Origin: Sphingomonas sp. TDK1
Lineage (GTDB): Bacteria; Pseudomonadota; Alphaproteobacteria; Sphingomonadales; Sphingomonadaceae
Length of the DNA stretch: 64,000 bases
Reading direction: 5' to 3'
Assembly (NCBI RefSeq): GCF_001650735.1
Contig: NZ_LXVY01000009.1
Coordinates: forward strand, 62,001-126,000
Position numbers and translations under genes: made by a program. Positions 40,590 to 49,718 of this stretch are shown one piece after another (positions within the stretch are counted from its first letter, which is position 1; every line of letters starts with the position of its first letter). Under the pieces are notes generated by a model that had not been told where the DNA came from, ran no database searches, and saw only the letters and a list, made by a program, of their open reading frames with translations.

Positions 40590-41785
40590 TAGTCGGCTAG
40601 CCTGAGGTCGCGCACATCACCCGAGGCCATCGTCAGCTTTACGAGGGTGCCAGCAGGCCGGGAGCGCACTTGCCAGAGCTCCCCACGCGTATAGTTCGCA
40701 TCGATCGAATGGCCGTTCACCGCCACGATCCGGTCGCCGACCGCCCAGCCAGCCTTTTCCGCGGGACTGTTCGCCGCCACATGAACGACGGTGAGCGCCG
40801 TTGGTGAGGCTGCGAGGCCAAGGCCGCTACGGTCCTTCAGCATCGGCAGGCGACGACGAGGACCGAGTGGCCGGAGCCACACGAATCCGGCGGTCACGTC
40901 GAACACCACGTCGAATTGAGCGATCAGCGGTAGGCCGACATTGCCAACCGTGCTGGTGGAGAGCCAAGCTCTCATCCCGAGTGTGGGGACGTTCGAGACG
41001 CCAAGCCCTTCAATGTTGATGTTCTGGGTTGTGAAAGCATCGTTGACTCGCACGCCATCGACGCCGCCGATCGCCGCGGTCGAGACGAGCTTCCCGTTCA
41101 ACAGCCCTTGATCGCGGGCATAGGCCGACGAGAGCATCAGCGCGGCCGAGCTGCCAAGATCGATCATCAAGGGCACGGGAGACAGGCCCTCGACGGAGGC
41201 CCGGATGAACAGCTCCTGCTTGGCACCGCGTCCGAGCGCGACAGCGCGCCAGTCGGGGCCGGCGAGAAACGTGCCTGACTTGACGACCGCCATACGCCTG
41301 TTCGCGAAATCGAGCGCGATGCAGCTGCCCGTGAACATATCGGCACCGAGGAGAACGTCGATCGGTCGTCCGAAGGCCGCCGACACTGAACTCAGATCAC
41401 CAACAACGGCAAAGGGTAAGCGACGGGTTTCGCGGGCGAGCTGTACGTCGATGTCGCGGACCAGCAGCACCGGGGCCTTGGCGCTCAGCCCGCTAATCAT
41501 GCGCCGCTCACCATTGTTCAAGCCGAGCTTCGCCGCGAGCGCCGTGCTCATGATCGACGCGCCGCTGCCACTGTCGAGCACCGCCCGCGCCGGCACTCCG
41601 CGCACTTGTGCCGAAACAAGGAGGGTATCACCCGTGCCGACTTCCAGCGGCTCCCATTCGAGGTGAGCCGCGCCGAAGTTCCACGAGGCCGCAGACCGGG
41701 AAGTCTGTCGCGCGAGCGTTGGAGAACCGAGCACCAAGCCGGTTCCACAGGCCACCAGCCGCGCCACTAATGAGCGTCGAGACAT
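40583..41785 (-). CDS. Exported aspartic protease (retropepsin-like) with PDZ domain
   Basis: 400 residues from ATG 41785; the frame continues 133 codons further upstream but through the promoter region. The N-terminus 'SRRSLVARLVACGTG' resembles a Tat signal. Two retropepsin-like halves carry D71-S-G-S ('AVLDSGSGASIM') and D209-L-G-S ('LMIDLGSSAALML'); only the first has the normal D-[ST]-G triad, so activity may need dimerisation. A PDZ domain occupies about 318-385 ('VAANSPAEKAGWAVGDRI'). Likely periplasmic. It is preceded by a MerR-type metal promoter, unusual for a protease. Confidence 0.82.
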   Translation of the reverse strand: MSRRSLVARLVACGTGLVLGSPTLARQTSRSAASWNFGAAHLEWEPLEVGTGDTLLVSAQVRGVPARAVLDSGSGASIMSTALAAKLGLNNGERRMISGLSAKAPVLLVRDIDVQLARETRRLPFAVVGDLSSVSAAFGRPIDVLLGADMFTGSCIALDFANRRMAVVKSGTFLAGPDWRAVALGRGAKQELFIRASVEGLSPVPLMIDLGSSAALMLSSAYARDQGLLNGKLVSTAAIGGVDGVRVNDAFTTQNINIEGLGVSNVPTLGMRAWLSTSTVGNVGLPLIAQFDVVFDVTAGFVWLRPLGPRRRLPMLKDRSGLGLAASPTALTVVHVAANSPAEKAGWAVGDRIVAVNGHSIDANYTRGELWQVRSRPAGTLVKLTMASGDVRDLRLADYY

Positions 41786-41852
41786 ACCGATTGCTTCAAC
41801 ACGGGCCGTCAAAAAGCCACCTCCAGCCCCCCGTCCGCAGGAGAGCAAATTG

Positions 41853-41883
41853 CGGTTACATGCTCTAGCAACTGGAGGAGCAA
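41853..41883 (-). promoter_or_regulatory. MerR-type promoter upstream of the aspartic protease
   Basis: Leftward -35 TTGCTC (41883-41878), 19-bp spacer, -10 TAACCG (41858-41853). The spacer contains CTCCAG-TTG-CTAGAG (41863-41877), the same CTNNAG-N3-CTNNAG form as the operators at 40112-40126 and 42719-42735. The rest of the 262-nt gap (41786-42047) holds no gene. Confidence 0.65.
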
Positions 41884-42047
41884 GGGTTTTTGAAGCGCCC
41901 GAAATGCTATCCTGTTCAAATGCCCTCTCGAAAATGAGCAGTTGAGGCAGGTCAGGAACCGGTCGAATAAGACCGAAGTAGGCAATTTCGCTTGCGCGAC
42001 CTTGGCGAGCAGGACCCCAGTTCACGAAGAAACGTGAAGCTATCGCC

Positions 42048-42269
42048 TCACCCGCAGCAGCCCGCCACAGTCCCGTTTGCTTTCGCTTCCTGGATCGGAG
42101 GGCATGGGACATCGCCAAATGAGCAGAACACGCAGCAGTCGCCAGCCAGGGGCCGCAGCACCACCGCGCAATGCCGGCAATCATAGAAGAATTGGCAGGC
42201 GTTGGTGGGCATCCTTTCGGTGGCCACCCCGCCGCATTTGGGACAGGTCAGGGTTGAGGTGAGCTGCAT
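42048..42269 (-). CDS. Small Cys-rich protein with GDCC motif
   Basis: 73 residues from ATG 42269, overlapping the merT-like stop (ATGA). It has eleven Cys, including an N-terminal zinc-ribbon-like 'LTCPKCGG' and 'HCAVVL', and the block 'GDCCVFCSFGDVPCPPIQ'. Proteins with this block accompany mercury or metal transporter genes, but their role is unknown. No signal peptide is seen, so it is probably a cytoplasmic metal-binding or delivery protein for the adjacent transporter. Confidence 0.8.
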   Translation of the reverse strand: MQLTSTLTCPKCGGVATERMPTNACQFFYDCRHCAVVLRPLAGDCCVFCSFGDVPCPPIQEAKANGTVAGCCG

Positions 42270-42685
42270 CAGGAAAGCGCGTTCATCAGCGGCGCTTCTA
42301 GGAGGTCCCAGGCGAACGCGATAAGCGTCAGAACCGTTCCAATCGCGAGCAGGATAGGTGTCGCGCGCGAGGGCAGCGGCATTGTGCAGGACCGGTCCCC
42401 AGCACAGGACCTCCGCCGCTGCGCGTAGGCCCACCACCCAGCAGCCAAGCCGATGAGGGAGGTCGCCGTTAGCGGCCACCGTAGTGGTATCAGCGCGGCG
42501 AAGTTGCTGGACAGGCCCGCCCCCAGGCCGAGCGCCGCGAGTGCGAGGGGCAGGACGCAGCATGACGCCGCAGCTAGAACAGCGGCTAAGCTCGCAAGCG
42601 CGCCGAGGGCGGATAGCCCCGTGTCGGCGCGACGTCGTGACGTTGGTGCGCCTAGGGGTTCACGCGGGATGGTCTCTTGGTTCAT
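42269..42685 (-). CDS. merT: MerT-like mercuric ion transporter
   Basis: 138 residues with three or four hydrophobic helices. The vicinal pair in the first helix ('AAASCCVLPLALAALGLGAG') and the cytoplasmic Cys pair in 'RRRSCAGDRSCTM' are MerT hallmarks that pass Hg(II) inward by thiol exchange. No merA reductase or merP was found in the window, so the imported metal would have no reduction step here. It is divergent from a MerR gene across a perfect dyad operator. Confidence 0.8.
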   Translation of the reverse strand: MNQETIPREPLGAPTSRRRADTGLSALGALASLAAVLAAASCCVLPLALAALGLGAGLSSNFAALIPLRWPLTATSLIGLAAGWWAYAQRRRSCAGDRSCTMPLPSRATPILLAIGTVLTLIAFAWDLLEAPLMNALS

Positions 42686-42709
42686 CTATCGCCTCTAGCG
42701 GGTTAGCCC

Positions 42710-42740
42710 GTTATGCATCCTGTAGTGACTACAGGAGCAA
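42710..42740 (-). promoter_or_regulatory. MerR-type promoter/operator of the merT-like operon
   Basis: Leftward -35 TTGCTC (42740-42735) and -10 CATAAC (42715-42710) with 19-bp spacing. A perfect dyad TCCTGTAG-TGA-CTACAGGA (42718-42736) sits in the spacer. AGGAG of the divergent merR ribosome site lies inside the same region. Confidence 0.8.
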
Positions 42741-42747
42741 GCAATAT

Positions 42748-43164
42748 ATGCGCGTTGAGGAAAGCATCACGATCGGCGAGCTGTCTCGCCGGACTGGCGT
42801 GAATATCGAGACGATCCGGTACTTCGAGCGCGTTGGTGTTCTCGCAACGCCACCCCGCACAAGCGGCGGGCGGCGGGTATATGGGACCGGTCACGTCCGC
42901 GCACTTGGGTTCGTCCGTCGCGCGCGCGAACTCGGCTTCTCCCCGGCCGAGGTGCGCGCGATCCTGTCTCTTGGCGGTTCTGCGCAGGCGTCATGCAGTG
43001 AGGTCCGCGAGATCGCGGCTCACCATCTAGAGCGTGTGCGCGCTAAGATGGAGGATCTGGCGCAACTAGAAAGCCTGCTGGCTGCGACCATCGACCGTTG
43101 CGAAGGCGACGGGGCGGCGAGGTGCGCCGTGATCGACTTGCTGAACCAACATTCGACTGCGTAG
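42748..43164 (+). CDS. merR: MerR-family metal regulator of the merT-like operon
   Basis: 138 residues from ATG 42748. The HTH ('VNIETIRYFERVGVL') leads into a long dimer helix. The three metal-binding Cys lie in 'ASCSEVREI' and the pair C-x7-C 'RCEGDGAARCAVI', close to MerR of Tn501 (which has C-x8-C). Hg(II) is the best guess, but Pb/Cd/Zn sensing cannot be ruled out. It should regulate both itself and the divergent merT-like operon. Confidence 0.9.
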   Translation: MRVEESITIGELSRRTGVNIETIRYFERVGVLATPPRTSGGRRVYGTGHVRALGFVRRARELGFSPAEVRAILSLGGSAQASCSEVREIAAHHLERVRAKMEDLAQLESLLAATIDRCEGDGAARCAVIDLLNQHSTA

Positions 43165-43237
43165 ATGTCGCATCGCACCCCGTACTCGCGCAAACGGTCG
43201 ATAACGGAGCCGATCACCATCACCACGGCACGCGGCC

Positions 43238-44485
43238 CTAGCCACCTATGTGGACGTTGCGCATCACGAAGCCGCTTTTCGGAAGCGCTGGCAGCCTGGC
43301 GAAATCGATGCTCAGGTCTTGGTCCGGTACGTCATAGCGCATCGCGTTGACGAGGAGGTGTGCCGCCACCTTCATGATCGCGAGGACGATCCATTCGCCG
43401 GGACAGCGATGGCCGAGATAGTGATCGCCGCCGCCCTGCGGAATGAAGTTGAAGGAGTCTTCGTCCCAAGCCCTGAAACGCTCAGGGCGAAACTCCTGGG
43501 GGTCGGCCCAGGTCGCTGCGTCGTGATTGCTCCCATAAAGGTCTAGCACCACTTGACGCCCTTCCGGAAAGGCCATCCCCTCCCACTCGAAATCTTGGCT
43601 CGCGCGCGCCACCACAGCGGGAAAGAAGGGATAGAATCGGCGGACCTCTTGGACGAAGAGCTCGGCATAGTCCGGCTGCTGAACCAAGGCCGCCCTGATC
43701 CCTGAACAGGTTTGCAGCGCGTGGGCGACGAAGGTGATGTACACTGCGATCGCGACGGTCGGGCGAAGGACATTTACCAGTTCGACCGCTGCGACGTGCG
43801 GCGAAAGAAGATCGTCGTGCCGGTCGCGATGCCAGGCTATCGCGTAAGCCGCGGTCCCCGAGCCCGAGCCGATGCTCCCGGCCCGAATGCCTTCAATGAT
43901 CCGCTTCGCCCATGCGTCGACGCGACGACGGGCCAGCCGTGACCAAAGATGCCTTGGGCTCGCCGAGCCGGCGGCGTCGAACAGCGCCCGCAGCTCGCCC
44001 GCGCGGTTGCCGGCTTCATCGTCCGGAAGAGGAACTCCCGCCCAAGCGCATACCGCTCGCGTCAGCGGCTCATGCAACTCGTCATAGAAGACGATCTCTC
44101 CTTTGCGCGTCCAGCCCGGCACCGCCCTGCGCCACTCGGCCTCGAACAATTGCGCCAGCGCCCGCACGCGCTCTGGTGTCATCAGGCCCATGAACATCTG
44201 CTTGCGGTGCCGATGGGTCTCGCCGTCCAGACCCTGAACGCCGCCTTGGCCCAGCAGTGTCTTCTGAATAGCGACCGGCATGGCACCTTCGCGCTCGAAG
44301 CGGGTCGTATCGTAGAAGATTTCGGCGGCCTTGGCCCCCTTAAGGCAGTTGGTCTTTTTCAGCAGGAAACGGGATTCAAAAGCGTTTGCGCCTAGGCGCT
44401 GGCACTGCCTGGAGATGAACCGATAGGGATCGGCGAGGAGAGAAAGGGTTTCGTCCGGGCCTTTCGTGTGTGGTGTCTTAGGCAT
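43238..44485 (-). CDS. Cytochrome P450, CYP152-like fatty acid peroxygenase
   Basis: 415 residues. The heme-thiolate Cys is at about 361 in 'GGGDHYLGHRCPGEW'. The I-helix region reads 'LRPTVAIAVYITFVAHAL' with the Arg-Pro pair of CYP152 enzymes in place of the usual acid-Thr pair. This Arg binds the fatty acid carboxylate so that H2O2 replaces O2 and a reductase. 'FYPFFPAVVARASQDFEW' is also typical. A CYP152 from Sphingomonas paucimobilis alpha-hydroxylates fatty acids. No redox partner gene is nearby, as expected for a peroxygenase. Confidence 0.9.
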   Translation of the reverse strand: MPKTPHTKGPDETLSLLADPYRFISRQCQRLGANAFESRFLLKKTNCLKGAKAAEIFYDTTRFEREGAMPVAIQKTLLGQGGVQGLDGETHRHRKQMFMGLMTPERVRALAQLFEAEWRRAVPGWTRKGEIVFYDELHEPLTRAVCAWAGVPLPDDEAGNRAGELRALFDAAGSASPRHLWSRLARRRVDAWAKRIIEGIRAGSIGSGSGTAAYAIAWHRDRHDDLLSPHVAAVELVNVLRPTVAIAVYITFVAHALQTCSGIRAALVQQPDYAELFVQEVRRFYPFFPAVVARASQDFEWEGMAFPEGRQVVLDLYGSNHDAATWADPQEFRPERFRAWDEDSFNFIPQGGGDHYLGHRCPGEWIVLAIMKVAAHLLVNAMRYDVPDQDLSIDFARLPALPKSGFVMRNVHIGG

Positions 44486-44557
44486 GACCGGTCCGGTGAT
44501 TGTTGGGTCTCCTTTGATTAACTCGGAGGAATATCACGGGTTGCAGGCTCACGACAG

Positions 44558-45219
44558 GTGACGAACGAGGACGATCAGGGCGGAGCAGGCGCGGCCGAGG
44601 CGTTCGAGGCCATGCGCGGCGAGCTGGCGCTGCGCCGTGGAGGGCTTGGCGGCCGAGCGCGGCGATCGACATACCCGACCATACCGAGACGCTTGGCGTG
44701 CTCCAGCAGAACGTGAACACGGCAGGCGAGAACGTCGCGCGCATCGGCCAATTCCTGAAAGCGGCCCCGGCGCTGGCGATGACGCCGGAGCAGATGGCGC
44801 AGCGCATCGCCGCGGCGGGCAGCGCCGCCCGGCGCGAGGATCAGGCGGCGCTCGCCAAGGCGGGCGAGGACAAGGCCCGCATCATGGCCGATCTTCGCGC
44901 CATCGCCGGGTCCGCATGGACACGCGCCGACCAGAAGAATCGGCAGCTATGGTTTGCCCTGGGTGGGGTGGCGGCCGGCATCCTCGCATGGGCGATCGTG
45001 CCGGGCCTGGTCGCGCGCGAGATCGCACCGGCGAGCTGGCAATGGCCCGAGCGCATGGCGGCGCGGACGCTCGACTTGCCCCGCTGGGAAGCCGGGCAGC
45101 GTATGATCCAGAGCGCCAGTCCCACCGCGTTCCGCGCCATCGTCGGGGCCGACAGGATCGTGACGGCCAACCGCGCGGCGATCGAGGGGTGCGGCAAAGC
45201 CGCAGCGCGAAACGCGTGA
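44558..45219 (+). pseudogene. DUF6118 family gene broken by two frameshifts
   Basis: Three consecutive frames make one DUF6118 protein: from GTG 44558 'AAEAFEAMRGELALRR', then from about 44636 'VEGLAAERGD', then from about 44665 'IDIPDHTETLGVLQQNV' through 'PALAMTPEQMAQRIAAAG' to the membrane helix and 'REIAPASWQWPERMAARTL' at the end. The last frame is open from GTG 44698. Members are common on sphingomonad plasmids beside conjugation genes; function unknown. Indels near 44635 and 44660 remove the proper start. Confidence 0.75.
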
Positions 45220-45271
45220 AACGGTGCGACGCACGATCACGCTCAAGTGGAGTAAAAGTTAGCCGCGCAAG

Positions 45272-45655
45272 TTATTCAGCCAAGCGTTCGATGATCGGAC
45301 AATCAGGCCGATCATCGCCATGACAGGCTTGGGCGAGCCCGGTAAGCGAGCGGCGCATGGCGTCCAAGACGCGGACCTTGCGGCCCAGTTCGGCAGCGCG
45401 GGCTTCCGCCAGCGTCTTCACTTCCGCGCTCGACCGATCGCGATCCGACCACAGCCCCAGCAGCGTGCGGATTTCCTCGATCGGGAACCCCAGGTCGCGC
45501 GCGTTGGCGATAAATCGCAGCCGATGAACGTCAGCGTCGGCGTAGTCCCGGTAGTTCCCGCGCCGTGGCGGCGCGGGCACCAAACCAATCTTTTCATAGT
45601 GGCGGATCATGCGTTGGGAGACGCCGCTGGCGTCCGACGCCGCTCCGATGTTCAC
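45272..45655 (-). CDS. cueR: CueR-type MerR copper regulator, second copy
   Basis: 127 residues; GTG start overlaps the copA stop by 4 nt. It matches the first copy (8979-9362) almost residue for residue in the HTH and keeps C-x7-C ('[13 protein letters not shown]'). Differences cluster in the dimer helix and C-terminus. It lies in the same order downstream of copA as in the first cassette but on the other strand. Confidence 0.93.
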   Translation of the reverse strand: MNIGAASDASGVSQRMIRHYEKIGLVPAPPRRGNYRDYADADVHRLRFIANARDLGFPIEEIRTLLGLWSDRDRSSAEVKTLAEARAAELGRKVRVLDAMRRSLTGLAQACHGDDRPDCPIIERLAE

Positions 45656-48126
45656 AGCTTTACCGCGTTGAGCCGCAGTGCGTTCAGGACCACGGTGAAG
45701 GACGAGAGCGCCATCGCTGCACCGGCCAGCATCGGCGACAGCAGGATACCGGCAACCGGGTAAAGCACGCCGGCCGCAACCGGCACGCCGATTCCGTTGA
45801 ACAAGAACGAGAAGAACAGGTTTTGGCGGATATTTCGCATCGTCGCGCGAGCGAGCTTGCGGGCGCGCACGATCGCCGAGAGATCGCCGCGCGTGAGCGT
45901 CATGCCGGCGCTTTCGATCGCCACGTCTGTTCCCGTTCCCATCGCCAAGCCGACATCCGCGGCGGCGAGCGCCGGGGCGTCGTTGATCCCATCGCCCGCC
46001 ATTGCGACCCTTGCGCCGCTCGCTTTCAGCTCGCCGATGATACGCGCCTTGTCTTCCGGCAGCAGATCGGCGCGCACGTCATCAAGACCGCCCACGGCGC
46101 GCGCGACAGCATCGGCCGTCCCACGATTGTCGCCGGTGAGCATGACGACCCGCAGGCCCTCCTTGCGAAGCGCGGCAATAGCGTCGCGCGCCGATGCGCG
46201 CACCGGATCGGCGACTGCGAGCAGACCGGCGAGCGCCCCGTCGATCGCGACGAGGATGATGCCCGCGCCTTCGCCACGGTGACGATCGGCCGCGGCGTCG
46301 ACCGGCTTGAGATCAGCGCCGATCCGGCTCATTTGCACCGCATTGCCAATCACGACCGAGCGGCCGCCCACCGTGGCGCTGACACCCAGCCCGGTTTGCG
46401 AGGCAAAGTCCGCGACTGTGCCGAGCTGCAATCCTCGTTCTTTGGCGGCAACGACGATTGCGTGCGCGAGCGGATGTTCGGATTGGCCTTCGACGGCCGC
46501 GGCAAGCGCGAGCATGTCGTTCTCTCCGACCGCGCTGACCGTCTCGACCGCGATCAGCTTGGGCTTGCCTTCCGTGAGCGTACCCGTCTTGTCGATGACA
46601 AGGGTATCGACCTTTTCCAGCCCCTGTAAGGCTTCCGCGTTCTTCACCAGCACGCCGGCCTGAGCGCCGCGTCCCGTGCCGACCATGATCGACATGGGCG
46701 TGGCGAGCCCGAGCGCGCACGGGCAGGCGATCACCAGCACTGCGATGGCGTTAAGCAGGGCATGGCCCATGCGCGGCTCAGGGCCGACCAGCGACCAAGT
46801 GATGAAGGTCGCAATCGAGATCAGCACGACGAGCGGCACGAACCATCCTGAAACCCGATCGGCGACCGCCTGTATCGGGGCGCGGCTTCGCTGCGCTTCC
46901 GCGACCATGCGGACGATACGCGCGAGCATCGTGTCCGAACCAACCGCGCGGGCTTCCATCACCAGGCTGCCCGTCCCGTTGACGGTGCCCCCGGTAACGA
47001 TCGCCTCGACTTCCTTGAGGACCGGCGCGGGTTCGCCGGTGAGCATGGCTTCGTCGACCGACGAACGACCCTCGACCACGACGCCATCGACCGGGATGGC
47101 TTCACCGGGGCGGACCCGCAGCCGGTCACCGGTTGCCACGTCGGCAAGCCCGACTTCTTCTTCAGAACCGTCAGGCTGCAAGCGTCGCGCCGTCTTGGGG
47201 GCGAGATCCATGAGAGCGCGGATCGCGCGCCCTGTCGCCGCCCTAGCGCGCAGTTCGAGCACTTGCCCGAGCAGCACCAGTGTCACCACGACGCCGGCCG
47301 CCTCGTAATAGACGGGAACCATGCTCCCATGCGTGCGGAAGGTCGCTGGGAAGATGCCCGGCGCGAGCGTCGCGACCACGCTATAGAGGAAGGCGGCACC
47401 TACGCCGATCGCGATCAGTGTGAACATATTGAGATGGCGGGTACGAAGCGATGTCCACCCCCGCTCGAAAAACGGCCAGCCCGCCCACAGCACGATCGGC
47501 GCGGTGAGTGCGAGCTGGACCCAAGGCGAGGCCGCAGGGCTAACCACATGCAGGCCTAACATTTCCGCGAACATCGAGACGACGAGCAGCGGGATCGTGA
47601 GCGCGCCCGCCACCCACAGTCGGCGCGTGAAGTCGACCAGCTCAGGGTTGGGAGTATCGTCGAGCGACGGTTCTTCGGGTTCGAGCGCCATGCCGCAGAT
47701 TGGGCAAGTTCCCGGCCCTTCCTGGCGAATTTGCGGGTGCATCGGGCACGTCCACATCGCCCCCGGCGTCGCCATCGGCTCCGGTTTCGGCTTATCGCTC
47801 AGATAGGCGTCAGGATTGGCGACAAACTTGCTCCGGCACCCTGCGCTACAGAAATGATAGGCATGACCAGCGTGCTCGGCATGGTGTGTCGTTTTTGCGG
47901 GATCGACCGTCATGCCGCACACCGCGTCGATCACTGCTGCTGCGGCATCGTTGTCCTTACTGCCCGAGCAGCAGCCGCCCGCTTCGGTGTGATGATGTTC
48001 GTGCTCGATCTTTGCGGGAGCGGCCGAGCCGCCCCCGCAACAGGATGAGGGCGTGGAGACCGATTCAGGCGCAGGCTTCGAACAGCCGCAACCCCCGGCT
48101 TGGGAATGGGAATGAGGGTCGTTCAT
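45652..48126 (-). CDS. copA: Copper-translocating P1B-type ATPase, second copy
   Basis: 824 residues from ATG 48126, which follows AAGGAG; the ATG nine codons upstream (48153) is part of the -10 box. Motifs: Cys-rich start ('[11 protein letters not shown]'), YHS domain ('[10 protein letters not shown]'), heavy-metal domain with '[10 protein letters not shown]', 'MLTGEPAP', '[11 protein letters not shown]', 'DKTGTLTEG', 'SEHPLAHAI' and '[10 protein letters not shown]'. It is a diverged duplicate of the 6502-8982 gene, with differences concentrated in the N-terminal metal region, which carries an extra 'SSCCGGGSA' stretch. Confidence 0.96.
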   Translation of the reverse strand: MNDPHSHSQAGGCGCSKPAPESVSTPSSCCGGGSAAPAKIEHEHHHTEAGGCCSGSKDNDAAAAVIDAVCGMTVDPAKTTHHAEHAGHAYHFCSAGCRSKFVANPDAYLSDKPKPEPMATPGAMWTCPMHPQIRQEGPGTCPICGMALEPEEPSLDDTPNPELVDFTRRLWVAGALTIPLLVVSMFAEMLGLHVVSPAASPWVQLALTAPIVLWAGWPFFERGWTSLRTRHLNMFTLIAIGVGAAFLYSVVATLAPGIFPATFRTHGSMVPVYYEAAGVVVTLVLLGQVLELRARAATGRAIRALMDLAPKTARRLQPDGSEEEVGLADVATGDRLRVRPGEAIPVDGVVVEGRSSVDEAMLTGEPAPVLKEVEAIVTGGTVNGTGSLVMEARAVGSDTMLARIVRMVAEAQRSRAPIQAVADRVSGWFVPLVVLISIATFITWSLVGPEPRMGHALLNAIAVLVIACPCALGLATPMSIMVGTGRGAQAGVLVKNAEALQGLEKVDTLVIDKTGTLTEGKPKLIAVETVSAVGENDMLALAAAVEGQSEHPLAHAIVVAAKERGLQLGTVADFASQTGLGVSATVGGRSVVIGNAVQMSRIGADLKPVDAAADRHRGEGAGIILVAIDGALAGLLAVADPVRASARDAIAALRKEGLRVVMLTGDNRGTADAVARAVGGLDDVRADLLPEDKARIIGELKASGARVAMAGDGINDAPALAAADVGLAMGTGTDVAIESAGMTLTRGDLSAIVRARKLARATMRNIRQNLFFSFLFNGIGVPVAAGVLYPVAGILLSPMLAGAAMALSSFTVVLNALRLNAVKL

Positions 48127-48150
48127 GGCAAGACTCCTTCGACCCGAGAG

Positions 48151-48181
48151 CATGTAGGGTATGACACCGTGTTAGGGTCAA
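48151..48181 (-). promoter_or_regulatory. CueR-type promoter/operator of copA (second copy)
   Basis: Leftward -35 TTGACC (48181-48176), 19-bp spacer, -10 TACATG (48156-48151). The spacer contains CTAACACGGTGTCAT, an imperfect version of the dyad in the first copy. Position and sequence are otherwise conserved. Confidence 0.87.
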
Positions 48182-48340
48182 GGCCCTGTCGGCACCGCTG
48201 GCGTGTATGTTGAATCTACGCGCGGGAGCGGCGTTGCCCTCATATTGCGGGGGCCAGCTCTACACCCTCGACGCCATAAGGGCCGCAGCTTAGGTCTATT
48301 ACTAGCTCGCCAAACGCGGGCCGGGGGCAATCGGGGACAT

Positions 48341-49654
48341 ATGGCAGCGCAGATCGACAGTCTTTCTACTGGCACCGACCATGACGGCCTGGTGCGCCGC
48401 TTAATTGCCCGCTGGCGTGACGATCAGGGCGCGACCTATCGGAGCTGGTTTCTTTGGGACGAGCGGTTGAAGAACTTCCGATCAATCCGGCGCGGCATCA
48501 CCCAGGTTGTCGGCGAGATCGAGCGCGGCACGTTCGGCGTCGCCTACCGCGGATCGTCGCTCGAAACCGTCGTCCATTCCGTCGCCGAGCAGCGGCAAAT
48601 CTTCAAGGGCGCGGACCATGCGTTCCTCTGGAAGCCGAAGCTCCGCATCCCCGACATTTACGAGAGCCCCGACAATCAGCGCGCGTTCGGCCGCTTGCTC
48701 GACGCCTGTTCCTGTTGCGACACGGCCGAGGAGATCATCAGCCATATCCACGCGATCGACCGTTTGAAGATCAAGGGGCTGGGTCCGGCGGTCGCCAACC
48801 TCCTCTACTTCCTTCACCCGACGCTGGTGCCGCCCTTCAACACCGCAATCGTTAAGGGCTACAACGCGCTGACGGGGGCGAATGTGAAGCTCGGGAGCTG
48901 GGAGCATTTTCTGGCGATGCGGACCGGCATCCTCGATCTCAACGACCGCTTCCGCGAGCTGCTATCGAATGATTTAGGCGCGATCGGCGGTCTGTTGTTC
49001 GACATCGGCTCCGATCGCTATCCGGCTCCGCCCCTCGACGTGAGCGGCGCGACGCTGGCGAGCTGGGGGCAGCGGCTTGAGGCGGCGCGCGAGGAAGCGC
49101 GCACGCTCAGCAAGGCCGCTCAGCGCGAGGGCGAGAACGAGCGCACCCATACCGAAATCCAGGCATGGCTTCGCGATCTAGGGTTGGCGCTCGGCTATGA
49201 CGTATGGATCGCCGCGAACGACCGCAGCCGCGCCTTCGACGGATCACCCTTGGGCGCAGGATGCCTTGAGCGCCTGCCCGACACGATCGCGACGTCGAAG
49301 GGCGCTGACTCGATCCGGCTGATCGACGTGCTGTGGCTTGAGAAGGCCGGCGATCATGTCGCCGCGGCGTTCGAGGTGGAGCATTCGACCTCGATCTATT
49401 CGGGCATCGTCAGGATGCTCGACCTGGCCTTGAGCGGTGGCGACCTTCACGCGACCGCGGGGCTGTTCCTTGTCGCGCCCGACGCGCGCGAGACGGACGT
49501 TCGCGCGCAGTTGCAGCGGCCCGCGTTCAGCCGCGTAGCCGACCTCGACATATCCTACCTGCCCTATGGCGAGCTGGAGAAGAACCGGGAGGCCATCGCG
49601 CGGTTCGGATCGGGACTGAAAGCGATCAAGGCCGTTTCCAGCAAGCTCGCCTAG
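48341..49654 (+). CDS. Predicted HhH plus PD-(D/E)xK nuclease protein, solitary
   Basis: 437 residues from ATG 48341 (GGGGA upstream). The N-terminal 240 residues are helical with a glycosylase-like helix-hairpin-helix stretch around 140-170 ('IKGLGPAVANLLYFLHP'). The C-terminal part opens with 'HTEIQAWLRDLGLALGYDV' and has a PD-(D/E)xK-like core: D329 in 'LIDVLWLEK' and E345-x-E347 in 'AAFEVEHSTSIYSG'. This resembles type II restriction endonuclease-like proteins, but no methyltransferase or other defence gene is adjacent. Function unknown; a DNA-targeting defence or repair role is inference. Confidence 0.7.
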   Translation: MAAQIDSLSTGTDHDGLVRRLIARWRDDQGATYRSWFLWDERLKNFRSIRRGITQVVGEIERGTFGVAYRGSSLETVVHSVAEQRQIFKGADHAFLWKPKLRIPDIYESPDNQRAFGRLLDACSCCDTAEEIISHIHAIDRLKIKGLGPAVANLLYFLHPTLVPPFNTAIVKGYNALTGANVKLGSWEHFLAMRTGILDLNDRFRELLSNDLGAIGGLLFDIGSDRYPAPPLDVSGATLASWGQRLEAAREEARTLSKAAQREGENERTHTEIQAWLRDLGLALGYDVWIAANDRSRAFDGSPLGAGCLERLPDTIATSKGADSIRLIDVLWLEKAGDHVAAAFEVEHSTSIYSGIVRMLDLALSGGDLHATAGLFLVAPDARETDVRAQLQRPAFSRVADLDISYLPYGELEKNREAIARFGSGLKAIKAVSSKLA

Positions 49655-49668
49655 CCCGCTCCGCGCAA

Positions 49669-49691
49669 GGGATGATCCGGAGAGCCGCGTA
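49669..49691 (+). promoter_or_regulatory. ECF-type promoter before DUF4396 gene
   Basis: GGGAT (49669-49673), 14-bp spacer, CGTA (49688-49691). One of six sites with identical spacing in the copper region, all upstream of copper genes or the ECF operon. The coding start is 27 nt downstream. Confidence 0.75.
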
Positions 49692-49718
49692 TCCTCTAGC
49701 ATGTAGAGGAGTGCTGCC

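Noticed and set aside
44698..45219. Intact 173-residue DUF6118 protein starting at GTG 44698
   Set aside because: The family N-terminus continues upstream in two other frames, so this is the tail of a broken gene.
45565..46629. 354-codon open frame on the plus strand inside the second copA
   Set aside because: Antisense shadow; the same shadow recurs in the first copA, as expected for a duplicated gene.
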